NCBI GenBank assembly: GCA_964016875.1
Contig: OZ024736.1
Location: 7,757,518 to 7,821,517 of the forward strand
Reading direction: 5' to 3'
Source: Fallopia convolvulus
Taxonomy: Eukaryota > Streptophyta > Magnoliopsida > Caryophyllales > Polygonaceae
DNA length: 64,000 bases
Every line of letters begins with the position of its first letter. The stretch's first letter is position 1. The notes under the pieces are model-generated. The model had not been told where the DNA came from. It saw only the letters and a program-made list of their open reading frames with translations, and made no database searches. The position numbers and the translations under genes are program-made. This document shows positions 1 through 10,627 of this stretch, piece after piece.

Positions 1-1767
1 GCAAAACTCACCATGGCCGAGTATCGCGCAGTTTCCTCGTCGAGGGCTGCATCAGTAAGGTTGTTGGTCCATGCGACCTCCTCCTTCCACTCTTCCTTGG
101 CCCACTTCGCCGGAACTCCCCTAGAAGGGCCAGGACAGTGGAATTTAGTAGGAGAAGGACCGGCGACGTTGATTACTCGTCTGTCAAAGTTGAAACGAGG
201 GATGTCATTCCCCGACGGACTTCGCCGATCCTTTCCCGACGGCTCCCGCGGCTCGTCTAAACTATGCTTCTTCCTGTCCTTACGAGGGGAATCCTCGCTT
301 TTCCTTTTTTGCCCGGCTCCGTCACCAGAGCCCCAGGTGGTTTGCGAAGACGTCTTCGCGACTTCTCCCTTCAGTGGGGCCTCCCTAGAAGCGTTCTCCG
401 TGGACGCCTTCGCGACGTCTCCGCTTGGCGGGGCCTCGCTGGAGGCTTTCTCCCCGGACGTCTTCACCGGCGGGGGGGGGGGGAGGTTTTGCTGGAGCCG
501 GGGGCAGTCTCACCGCAGGGGCGGGGTCCTTGATAACAATCCCCTTGGGAGCCCGGGGAGCCGGGGCCTTAGAGCTAGAAGTCAGGGGCTGTTTCCCCTT
601 CGACTTCGAAGTAAGTGCCTGCAAAAGGTTCACTGTCAAGGAAAGACATAAGAGTAATTCAAAAGGACGGAGAAACAAGTTGAATTTAGTAAGGCAATCT
701 AAAAAAATATATAGTAATAATAAATAATATGTATAATGAAGCGAAAAAGCGATGTGGAGATAAACTAGGTCCACGAGGTTGTCAACCTCGTAATCCACCA
801 AGGGTAGACAAATGAAAATACATACGCAACAAAGAAAGAAGAATAAAATACCCTCGTCACTCCCGCGTGGTGGAAGGGCAAGGCTCAGGCCGGCCCGCTC
901 CAACCGGTCTTGAGAAAGGTATATTTGGTACGGCACCTTCCTCGCTGTTTCATATCGAGCCTTGAGCACCTTTAGCTCCTCAACCGTGTGCGGGCACACA
1001 CACCTCTCAAAGGTGCCCGGCACCACCGGAAAATTAAGATATCTCCCGTTGGTGTCTCGAACCAGGAACCGTTTCGGTTTCCACGTCCCGACGTTCGATT
1101 GGGACGTGGTGATCTTGACGTTCGGCGTGCTAAGGTTGATAAGGCAGGACCGAGGTTCCCTCCTCGCTAGGAATAATGCCGAAAATTCATCGCGATTCGA
1201 CTCGTCCCCAAGTTCACGACTTCGAATCGTGTAGGCACACAACAGCCGCCAAGCGTTCGGAAACAACTGGGCGGGACAGACCCGCATGGCCCAAAGGTAG
1301 TCAGCGATGTGCGAGGCCAGAGGTTGCCTGAAGCCCGCTTGAAGGCTGAAAAGGTGCACGACCACGCACCTTTCGGAGGAAGCCAAGGGCCGTCCCCCCT
1401 CCTCGGGGAGTGCCAGTTCAACTCCTTCGGGCCAAGGGAAGTCCTTCGCGATCTTCTCAAGGTCTTCATGCTCAAGATCTGTAGCCATTCCCTCGGACAA
1501 ATAAGACTCGGGGGTGCCCGGGGCCATGGGAATCCGTTCCACGAGGACGGCAGGAACGCTAGACACGACATCTGTGATATAAGCTGCGGGGAAGCTCGGG
1601 GGCACGTAAGAAGTAGAGGCCGAGGCAATTGCCGCATCCAACCACATCTCAAACTCGGCAACGACCTCATCAGGGGTAGAAGAAGAAGCCATCTCAACAC
1701 CAGAGTAAACACGAAGATGAGGGAAGAGCGAGCTGATCGAAGTAGCGGAGTCGCTAGAGGAAGGGTC

Positions 1768-4700
1768 TGTAATATCCGTGATTTTTCGGATAAATTTGAA
1801 TTTTTTTATAGACATTCTAAAATAAATAAATTATAATATTATTATGAAATATTTATTGGAGTAAATGAATTTATTAGAAACGGAACTTAATAAATTCGTA
1901 ACTAACGGAAATTCTATTCATAAAACCCGATCGTTTCGACGCACGTTTCAAACCGACTTTCGGTCCGTTTGTAAACGCGTCGGATCATTTAATGGGAGAG
2001 ATTTAATGAGATATGGGTAGAGATTTCCCACTCAATCCTTTGGATTGTGTAATTAAAATTCAAATCTTCCATCTTCCACTAACTTGATCTAAGTTAATAA
2101 AATCCAATATCTTAGTCTTCCACTCACATAATGTGAGATTGTGAATCATCATTGCAAGAAATGATTCTCTACCATCTCCACTAACTTAAACTCTCTATTT
2201 AAAGGCCTAAGGATGGTGAGAGAGAGCTCTTTTAAACACCCCTCTAGCTCTCTCTTCTTGTTATTTTATCTCTCCCACCATAAAAACTCCATTTTTGTTC
2301 TTCCACCACACCACCACCACTCCATCACCTCACCACCTCCGGCCACCTCCTGCGCCGCCGCCGTCCAGCCCCGGAGCCTCCGCCGTCCAGCCGTGCCGCC
2401 GGCCCCTCCCTTCCCCTCTAGTGGTTTGTTCTTGCTCCAAAAATCCCACAAATTAAGGGTATAAAACTCTAACTCTTTTTACACCATTTTAAATTCTTTT
2501 TAGCATGATTAAACCTTGATTTAAAATCTGATTTTCCTCTCAAAATTCAGAATATAAAAGGTTATAAAAAAAGGCTTAATTTTCCCTTGATTCTTACATG
2601 CATGCATACCTTGTTAGAAAGAATGGTGTCTCCTACAAATCATGTGAACTTCTACTAAAATCCTACATATTTTAAGGGTGATTCTCACCTTTTTATTGCT
2701 GATTTTTAACTTTATTTAAATGATATAAGAAACCCCTTTTTCTTGTTAAAAATCCATAAGTTATACTAGTAATTCCATGGTAACCACTTAAGACATTTGG
2801 ATCTTGCTTAAAATCCACATGCATGTCATTTTTAATACTTGAAATAGACTTTTATGAGGTTTATAAAATTTAAGATCTAATAAACTTAAGCTAGAAAGAT
2901 TTTTAAATGGAAATTGTTCGTGCATGTCTTAATAATGGAATTTTTATGAAGAAAATAAACATGCATGTCTCATTTCAGAAAGAGATGGATTTTTGATGAT
3001 GTTTGATGTAGAACTTAGTCTTATGAGTTTATAAAATACTTTGATGATCTTATAAGTTCTTGCATGCTACTTTAAATGAATTTTTATTAAGAGAAATCAC
3101 ATTGCATGTAATTTCCTAGCAATTTTAACACTTAAATGGATTTTTATTTATTTTAATAAAACCGGTTATATATATATATAATCACTAGAATTTTAAATAA
3201 ATTCTATAAACTTTGTATATAGAAATTATGGAGTTTTAGAATAAATATTATTATGGAATGTGCTCTAAGTTTACTAAGATGGAATCTTTACCATACCTTT
3301 TAAATAAAAAGAAATATAACCTTTAGCATAAGTTTTGTTAAAATCTTTAAAAATAAGCTTGTGAAATTAAATAGTATTTTTAGAAGTCATCTTTGCACAT
3401 GCATGACCATACTAGAATTTTCCTTTGAATAAATAGTGATTTATATGAAAGTGTAATAAACACAATCTTCTTTATAAGAAGTCTTCTTAAAAATGATACA
3501 TGCAAATCTTTTTATGAATTATTTTAAATATACTTTAATATTTAGTTGTAAGTTAAAAAGAGTTTTCCTTAGGCTAAGTAAAGCCTTACATTCATGTTCT
3601 TAAACTAAATATTTGTATAAGTTAAAAAAACCCTTAATATGTGTCACCTAGAAAATAATAATAAAAAGAGTTGTTATTATTTTACCCTTCTTCCTAACTA
3701 AATTATTTAACCAAATAATTTAGTTTAACTCACTTTCTCTTAGAAAAGGAAACTAAGAGAAAGGTTGTCTTTAAATTAAAATAAGGATTTTAATAAGTGT
3801 TCATTATCATTCTTGCGATTAAATAGGTCGAGGTTCTCAAACGGCACTAAACCGTCTTATTTCCGAGTTAGTACCATATCTGAAGGATATTCAAGGCAAG
3901 TGGACATTCTACTTGAATCTTTTCGATAAATTCGATTTCCGTTAACTTGTTCAATGTTGGGAACATCTTGCTTGCTAAATAAAACGAACCTAGGAAATAT
4001 CGATTGTTGGAAATAATGACCATTGTTAGTATTATTACTATTACTATCGTTAATAGGAATTATTGCTAGACTTGTTGTGTGGTTTGCTTGTTTAAAATCT
4101 CTTTTCGAGATTCGTAATTAAATTCGTAAGTAGTATAGTAAGGGGTGCGGGCCCAGCCCGACACCTCTATATAACATATTAAGTCGTATCGTGAAATACC
4201 AACTTTCCTACGACTGTACGGATCATGATCTATGTCTGCTCCTACTCGGAGGAGGGATGTGCGCACCCTAGCTAGGTGCCGGAACTCAGTTCCCGTAAGT
4301 GGTACGTCGGCCCATTCATGGCCCCCCACACTCTTAAAAATCGTTAACTAATGTGAAAGTTTTGATCACGAAAGAAAGTAAGTGCTAAAGCATATTAAAA
4401 GAAATCAAAACCGGACCGGTCTCAAATGATCGATCCGGCTCTCGGTCCGTAAGGGCGCGAGCGGTTTTTCGAAAGCTTATGTGTAATTAACGTTCCCAAC
4501 ATTCATTCCATTCTAAGACATTCTACAATCTAGTAGTTCGTTCTTTCGGTTTAAGAGTTATCTCGTCTCGAGATTCACTCATTTCCGTTCTTAATAAGCT
4601 CCACTTAAAGGTTACACCTCTCGAAACACATCTCGAATACTTCGTAAATAATAATGTCAATACTTACCAAACTACCTTGAGGTTGTCCGTTCTCGCTTGC

Positions 4701-5142
4701 TTAGTCTCTTTAGACTAATTCTGTTTTTCCGCATCTTTGCCTGGCATTTCTCGCCTTTCGCGCCAAATGCCAGACGCTAGGAAACCTCCACCGAAGGCAT
4801 AAAAGACGAAAACTACTCAAGTGAAGGAAGGAAGATCGGGTATTTTCAAGAATTGCATTTTGTGTACGCATGGGTTTTCTCCAAGTTGGTTTTAAACGAT
4901 GTTAATTTTATATTCCGCTGCATAAATAACTCTTAAGCTTTACGACTTGTCAAGTCAAGTACAAACTATGTAATGGATACTTTTAAAGTCTCACATGTGA
5001 GCAACTCTCTTTTCTATGTAATGACATTTTAATTCCGCATGTTTATTTAATTTAATACCTTATAAAGCCTAGGGTGACTTTGGGTGGTAAAACCCGAGGT
5101 CACTGGCGGTAACACCTATCGTTGCAAAATAGGGGTGTTACA
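1768..5142 (+). mobile_element. solo LTR, about 3.4 kb (element A), inserted in G
   Basis: It starts TGTAATATCCG and ends GGGGTGTTACA. Flanks are GGGTC (1763-1767) and GGGTT (5143-5147), a 5-bp target duplication with one mismatch. There is no primer-binding site or coding sequence, so it is a solo LTR. Its right end is similar to the left ends of C and E, and a conserved block near 4740-4790 (cognate of the TTTGCCTGGCATTTCTCGCC type) is shared with B and C. Orientation is by analogy with D, whose PBS is visible. A TATA box lies about 430 bp in, followed by a GC-rich leader (2290-2420) and a long AT-rich tail. Confidence 0.8.
2195..2205 (+). promoter_or_regulatory. TATA box of LTR A
   Basis: CTATTTAAAGG lies about 430 bp from the LTR start, just upstream of a purine-rich GAGAGAG start region and a GC-rich leader. 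The same arrangement is seen in LTR C (reverse strand). Confidence 0.55.
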
Positions 5143-5381
5143 GGGTTGCTAAAGACCAATGAAGGAGAGCTCGGGTTTTGGGAGTCGCTAGGCTCTACAC
5201 TCCCTACAGACTCAGAAACCTCCTGGTAAAAACTCTCTTGAACGTTGAAAACGAAACCAGGCGGAGGGCTCGCAGAAGTTCTCTTAGGCATGAAAGAACG
5301 ACGTTCAAGCCGCGGAAGGCTAGCACCTGGAAAAGAAATGAGCAGTAAGACATTGGGCAAGATAACCAAAGAAAGAAACAG

Positions 5382-5555
5382 CACGAGGTCATGACCTCGG
5401 AAGGAAAAAACACGAGGTCATGGCCTCGGAAGAAAAAAGCACGAGGTCATGGCCTCGGAAGAAAAAAGCACGAGGTCATGACCTCGGAAGAAAAAAGAAC
5501 GAGGTCACGACCTCGGAGGAAAAAAGCACGAGGTCATAACCTCGGAATGGAAAAT
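5382..5555 (+). repeat. 29-bp tandem repeat, six copies, palindromic core
   Basis: Six head-to-tail units of about 29 bp. The core CGAGGTCATGACCTCG is a perfect 16-bp palindrome in the first and fourth copies, with single changes in the others, followed by a GAAGAAAAAAG spacer. It lies between the antisense ORF and the 3' LTR of G, where Tat elements often carry tandem repeats. Confidence 0.9.
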
Positions 5556-6721
5556 CACGCGACGTCATGAGGGAAGAGAGCCACGTGGCGCCCTAGAGGC
5601 TACTCTGACAAGATAGGACGGCGAAGAAGAATTTGAAGCGCCAAAAAGAAGGAAAGAGAGGGGAGAAGGCCAACCAGCGGTGGATGCCAGCGGTGGAAGC
5701 CCAAACGTCCCGTCAATTCAACATCATGACGTTTGGGCTCCCAAGAACTTCAAAAAACTCAGAATAAGGGAAAGACAGGCGGGCAACCAGCCCCGGGCAG
5801 ACGAAGGGTGCGTGGACATTGCGGTCGCCGCCCTTGCCCCACCATCTACCCACCGCCTCACCACCACAAGACCGGCGGGAAACACCAAGAACAAGCCAAG
5901 ACCGGGAACAAAAAAAAAGAAGAAAAAAGAGAAGAGAAAGCGGTAAAGACACAACACCGAGGCAAGAGCCACCACCACTTCCCCCGTTTCGCCACCATAA
6001 CGACGGCGGGGAAAAATCGGAAAAACTAGCCACCAAAAACCCGGGCACAAGATAAAACAGTGAAAAGCAAAGAGGAAGGACGAAGACGACGCGCAAGGGA
6101 ACGAACGCCCTCGCCACCGCCATTTCGCCACCACGACACCGACGCAAAACTTCGGGCAAAGCGCCACCGCCCCTCCGCAACACGGAACGAAAACGAAATG
6201 ACGAAAAACCCAGCGCAAAAAACATCAAGAGACAAAGAGAAAGAATTCGAAGACTTACTTGTTCAAAATCGGCGTCAAAGGAGCAGTGGTGCAACCGAGA
6301 AGCAGAAAAGAGTTCGTCGGAAATCACCTCGAAAAACTGACAAGAAACTGAAACGGCGAAGGGCGAAAATAGTGGAGAAGAAGATGAAAAGGAAGCGTGC
6401 GGAATACGCTCTTATAAAGAACGAGTATGGGCCTATCCCTCCCGAAAAGCTTATTGGGTTTATCCCTCTTGAAAGGCCCATTAAGCAGGAGACGAGGAAT
6501 GGGCCCAGGAATTTAAGCCCATACGGGCAGAAGAAACCGAGTACGAAGCTTCGCGAAAGGAGAACCTCGAGGACCCCCCGCCTCGCAAGGTCCCTTCCCC
6601 GCCTCAAGAACCCCACATCCCGCGAGATACACTCCTAGCCTCTAAAAAACCCAGTACCCCGCCACCACAGGAAGCTTATGCCCTGCGGCCCTCTGGGCGA
6701 GATCCCTAGGTCATGGGGTTG
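5556..6721 (+). other. 3' untranslated region of element G
   Basis: There is no recognisable gene here. The strand is rich in Arg/Lys codons because of AG-rich composition, and the overlapping open frames look like composition artefacts. CCTCG and CGAGG words recur. Confidence 0.5.
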
Positions 6722-7495
6722 TGATGATGTCCAAACTAGTAAAAGGGAGAGGTAGGCCTGGGGTATGTAATACAGATGAATGGTTCCTGGCCCCACTCCC
6801 GTATCTCTCATTTATTTAAGCAAAGTTCGTGCCCTGCGAGATCCCCGGAGACCTCGGAGCGAGGCCTAGACCTCGTAACCAACCTTACTGACACCCGCCC
6901 ACACGGACCACTCATCGATGCCGCCTCTCCCAGCCAACCACACGCTGCCTCACCTGGGGACCAATCAATAGCCCGCAATCTCGGGCGTCCCACATCGGAC
7001 CTTGGTCAAAACCCGATCCCTCAATCCTCTATAAGTAGGGAGGAACCTCGTAAGAGAAAGGGGTCGAAAAACATCTTAACTCAAGAACTGTCTTGCTCGT
7101 TATAGATCGACGTGGTAGAAACATCGTTAAAAGACCTCGCTACAAACAAGAAGAGTCCACAAAAAGACTTCAAGTCACCCAAAGATCTCGCCTGCACTGA
7201 AGACCTCGCTACACAATCTCTCCAAGATCAGCACCACCCACGCAAGTCCACCTTGCTCCCAGATCAACCTCGCAACACTTAGGTGGAAGAATCACTTAGT
7301 AGAGTAGGAGATCTCGAAGATTGTTAGCTCGAGATCTCGATAATCTGTAGGAGGTCCAAAGCGTAATTCTCAATTACTTGTCAAGCCTCGTTGGCTTTTT
7401 AACCTCGGTGTGAGAAGGATATAAATAAGAAGCAAGTGTTTGCTTTTTAACCTCGTTCCTTGTCTTTTAGCGGGTCATAATTTCGGGTTTCATCA
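6722..7495 (+). repeat. 3' LTR of element G
   Basis: The ends are TGATGA and TCATCA, perfect 6-bp inverted termini. A rightward TATA box at 7027-7040 divides it into U3 and R/U5. The right boundary is firm because it is the junction with LTR B; the left boundary is inferred from the terminal inverted match. A later TGTAATAC at 6766, preceded by the purine tract 6741-6752, is an alternative start. Confidence 0.6.
7027..7040 (+). promoter_or_regulatory. TATA box of the G LTR
   Basis: CTCTATAAGTAGGG is a typical plant LTR TATA box with a downstream AGGAACCTCG start region. It shows that the LTR is transcribed rightwards, opposite to the antisense ORF. Confidence 0.6.
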
Positions 7496-9743
7496 GCACT
7501 ATCTTCGGAATGCCTTGCTCTTATGAGAATTCCTTCCTTCCTTCGATGTCGTCTTGCCTTGACCTTCAATCCTCGCCTAACGTTTCTTGAACCTTCTAGA
7601 CTTCGTCTTCAAGACTTCGGTGTACATTCCTACAGTCTGGCATTTATCGCGAAGGGCGAGAAATACTAGGCAAAAATGCAAAAGTGGGGAATTAGTCTAA
7701 GGAGACTAAAGAAAGCGGGAACGGAACTTCTCGAGGGTATTTCGGTAATTCAAGTAATAACGAGGAAGATATTAACGGGTTGTGTTTTAGGATAAGGTTT
7801 ATTTATGTGGGGTTTAACGGTACGAAGGAGAGCGTATCTCAAGCGAGATAGCTCGATAATCGAGAGAAGAGCTACTAGATTGTAGACTTCTTTTAGAATC
7901 GAAAGTATGTTGGGAACATCTATTAAATTTATACAAGTTAAAAACCTCTCGCGCCCTGAGCGGACCGAGAGCCGGATCGATCATTTGAGACCGGTCCTGT
8001 TTTGATATCTTTTAAATGTGCATTGGGCACTTATCTTACATCGTGACGAAACTAATCGATTTCATTAATGATTTTTAAAGGGGTGGGACTCGGATGGCCC
8101 GATCCACCAAGGGGAAACCCAGTTTTCCGGCACTTAGCTAGAGTGCGCTCATCCCTCCTTGCAATCGGAGCGGATGGGATCATGATCCCGAAAGTCGTAC
8201 TTCAAATACGTAGGCACTTACGACTTAGTAAGATTATATAGAGGCGTCGGCTATTCCGCGCCCCTTACTAGTTCGTTCGACGTTGATCTCTGAACGAGAC
8301 CATAAACAACCAAGGCCACAATCACACTAGCATAAATAATCCTATCAATAATAATAGCGAACTATACTAACAATGGGTCGTTATATCTAACAATCGATAT
8401 TTCCTAGGTTCATTCGTTACTTGGCACACAAGGTTTTTCCAACATCGAGAATTTCACGGAAACGAAATATAAAGGTCACAAGGGGAAATTCCACTTGCCT
8501 TAGCTTTTACGATTGTGTACGAACGAACGAACGAAATTCGTTGACTTTACTCGGAACGGAGACTCGACCTATCGACACGAGAGGTACGAACGAACTTTAA
8601 TAAGAATTTCTTTAATTCTTCTAAAGTTTTAAATATCTCTTATATTCTTTTTATAAGAGAAATAATTTCTAAATTATTATAATAATAATTTAGGTGGAGA
8701 TGAATAAAATAATAATATTCCTTATTATTATTTTATATTGTAATATCCTTGTATTTCTTATAAATTATTATTCTTAATATTTAAACATTTTCATTCTTAG
8801 AAACCAATAATTTCCTTAATTAATTTATTAGAATATTCTTTTAATTTCACTTGCTAACTTCTTACTATAAATAAGCAAGGACAACCTTATAAAAGCATAT
8901 GATATAATATTCAACCTAAAAAGGTATATTGAAATTTATAATATTCTTAGGATTATACAAGTCCATTAAATCCTTATTAAAATATCTCAACTTAGTGTTA
9001 TTATAATATCAAATTTTTATCAATAATATCCATAATAATACTTAAAATATTATTTTCTCATCAAAGAATATTTTATTAATAATATTATCTTATTAAAGCC
9101 TTATTTAGATATATATATATAAACCATATTAAATAGAGATAAAATAATAATAGGCATTCTTTCTTAGTATTTCCATAAATAGAACTTTTTATATACTTTA
9201 TAAAGTAAGCTTTTCATAACTTATCATAATATTAAAATAACCTTACTTACTTTATTCATATATATCTTCCCATATCTATAGTTTATATAAAATTACGATC
9301 ATGACTAAATTATCTTATTTTATAATCAAAGCATATTCTTATGATATCTTAATTCAAATTATAACATCTTTCCCATATTTATTCAATAACTTGTCATGCA
9401 AGCCAACTTTTATAACATAGTAATATAATAACATATTATCTATTAACTTATTGTCACAACTATCATATTTATAATTAAAGCTTATATCTTTTAGAAATCT
9501 CTACACCTAGAGATATGTCATACTAATATTTTATATAATAAATTTATTATCATATCCATCATCATTATAAAGTAGTTCATAAGTCTTTAAATTCTCTACA
9601 CTTAGAGATATATTATTAAATAATAGCCCTTTATCTTATAATCTTCTAACTAGGAATTTTAATAATAGGAAGCTACAAACTTTAAACTACTAACTTTATA
9701 TAAAAATACTTTTACATGAGTTCTTCTTATTATATTTTCCTAT

Positions 9744-9858
9744 GGCATAATACATATACAGCCCCCTGAACTTTCTCAAATTTGCCACTTAGACACCCCA
9801 CCTTTGGGTTGGCCCTATTGAACACTCAAACTTATGATTTTGCACCTATTGAACACCT
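9744..9858 (+). repeat. MULE left terminal inverted repeat
   Basis: 115 bp, matching the reverse complement of 15487-15601 with a single difference (GCC versus GTC about 41 bp in). Confidence 0.95.
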
Positions 9859-10357
9859 GGTTAGAGACTTTAATGACATTTGTATTACACGCGCGCCAGC
9901 CCGTAATACACGTCATTACGCCTTATTTAACTTATTCCACGTAAGTAGTCTTGATTATGCCACATAAGCGCCAGCCCGTAAGCATGTCATTACGGTTTTC
10001 AATTTAAAAAAAAAATATCGAACTTAAGGAGGAATTTCACGACATTTCTCATTCTCATAAGCTCGCCTTCTTGCTCGACGAAGAACAAGCAGCCCTCTCC
10101 GGCGGTTCACCAGACAAGAATGACTCTCCTCGACGAAGAAGAACAACCAGCCCCGCCTTTTTCAAGTGAAGGTTTGAATACTGGACGGCGTCGACGATGT
10201 ACCCTAGCTGAGTCGAAGAAGGAAAGGTTAGTTAGGGCGAATTTTTCGTTGGGGCATTTTTTGTTTTTCTTCGGATTTTGTCTCTCTTCAGTGGTTTGCA
10301 TTCGAATTTGTGATTGTGCTAGTCTCAATTGTTGGGAATTAGTTTTTTTTTTGATTT

Positions 10358-10455
10358 AGGGCTCGAATTTGGGGGTTTTATCGAGGGCTCGAATTTGGGG
10401 GTTTTGATTGAGGGCTCGAATTTGGGGGTTTTGATTGAGGGCTCGAATCTGGAAA
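10358..10455 (+). repeat. 27-bp tandem repeat in the 5' leader intron of the MULE transposase
   Basis: About 3.5 copies of a unit beginning GGGCTCGAATTTGGGGG and ending TTTTGATTGA. It lies in what looks like a 5' UTR intron (GT after AAGGAAAG near 10226, AG at 10619-10620, just before the ATG). Confidence 0.8.
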
Positions 10456-10627
10456 TTTGGTGGTTTGAAATCGATTGTAGTGTTGGCATTCGAATGAGAG
10501 TGGCATTCGAATAAACTTGCACTTTAGTTTAAAGCTGTTTAGGTTTTTTGGGTGTATGAAATGAACTTGATAAACTTCTGTAATGGTCAATGACTTTATT
10601 TAAATTTGTCTTTGTTTTAGGATCAAA

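Larger units (their letters stand above)
1..5291 (-). pseudogene. antisense ORF of a Tat-like element (putative gypsy-type transposon domain), split by an LTR insertion
   Basis: Read on the minus strand it starts with ATG at 5289-5291 (protein begins MPKRTSASPPPG), runs to 5143, is interrupted by element A (1768-5142), and resumes at 1767. If A and one target-duplication copy are ignored the frame continues, so the ORF was open when A inserted. The central region, about 1170-1500, resembles the plant 'putative gypsy type transposon' domain (PF04195), with motifs such as VVVHLFSLQAGFRQPL. From about 850 to 618-632 the frame reads a Leu/Ile-rich stretch that looks like an unspliced intron (GT near 850, AG at either 633 or 619). 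A run of G near 472-484 then shifts the frame. Beyond it the minus strand stays open to the window edge in another frame, encoding Ala/Lys/Thr/Ser-rich repeats. The function of such antisense ORFs is unknown. Confidence 0.6.
1..7495 (+). mobile_element. Tat-lineage-like Ty3/gypsy retrotransposon, 3' portion (element G)
   Basis: Only the 3' part is in the window; pol would lie to the left. From left to right there is an ORF on the minus strand, a block of 29-bp tandem repeats, a repeat-poor stretch and an LTR whose TATA box reads rightwards. An antisense ORF plus tandem repeats between pol and the 3' LTR is the known layout of Tat elements (Grande, Retand type), so I infer a plus-oriented Tat element. 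It is inserted in LTR B: to its right, B resumes at a position matching the interior of LTR C rather than its end, so the rest of B should lie left of the window. The element is itself split by LTR A. The GCACT after position 7495 is the candidate target duplication; its partner is outside the window. Confidence 0.65.

Noticed and set aside
13..651. 212-codon plus-strand ORF at the left edge
   Set aside because: It is the complement of the antisense Tat ORF, whose composition keeps both strands open.
620..850. Hydrophobic Leu/Ile/Tyr-rich segment in the 476-codon minus-strand ORF, looking like membrane helices
   Set aside because: It is AT-rich and bounded by plausible GT and AG sites; more likely an intron read in frame.
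5680..6638. Several Arg/Lys-rich plus-strand and Phe/Leu-rich minus-strand ORFs
   Set aside because: AG-rich composition in the 3' UTR of G; no domain, and the frames overlap each other.
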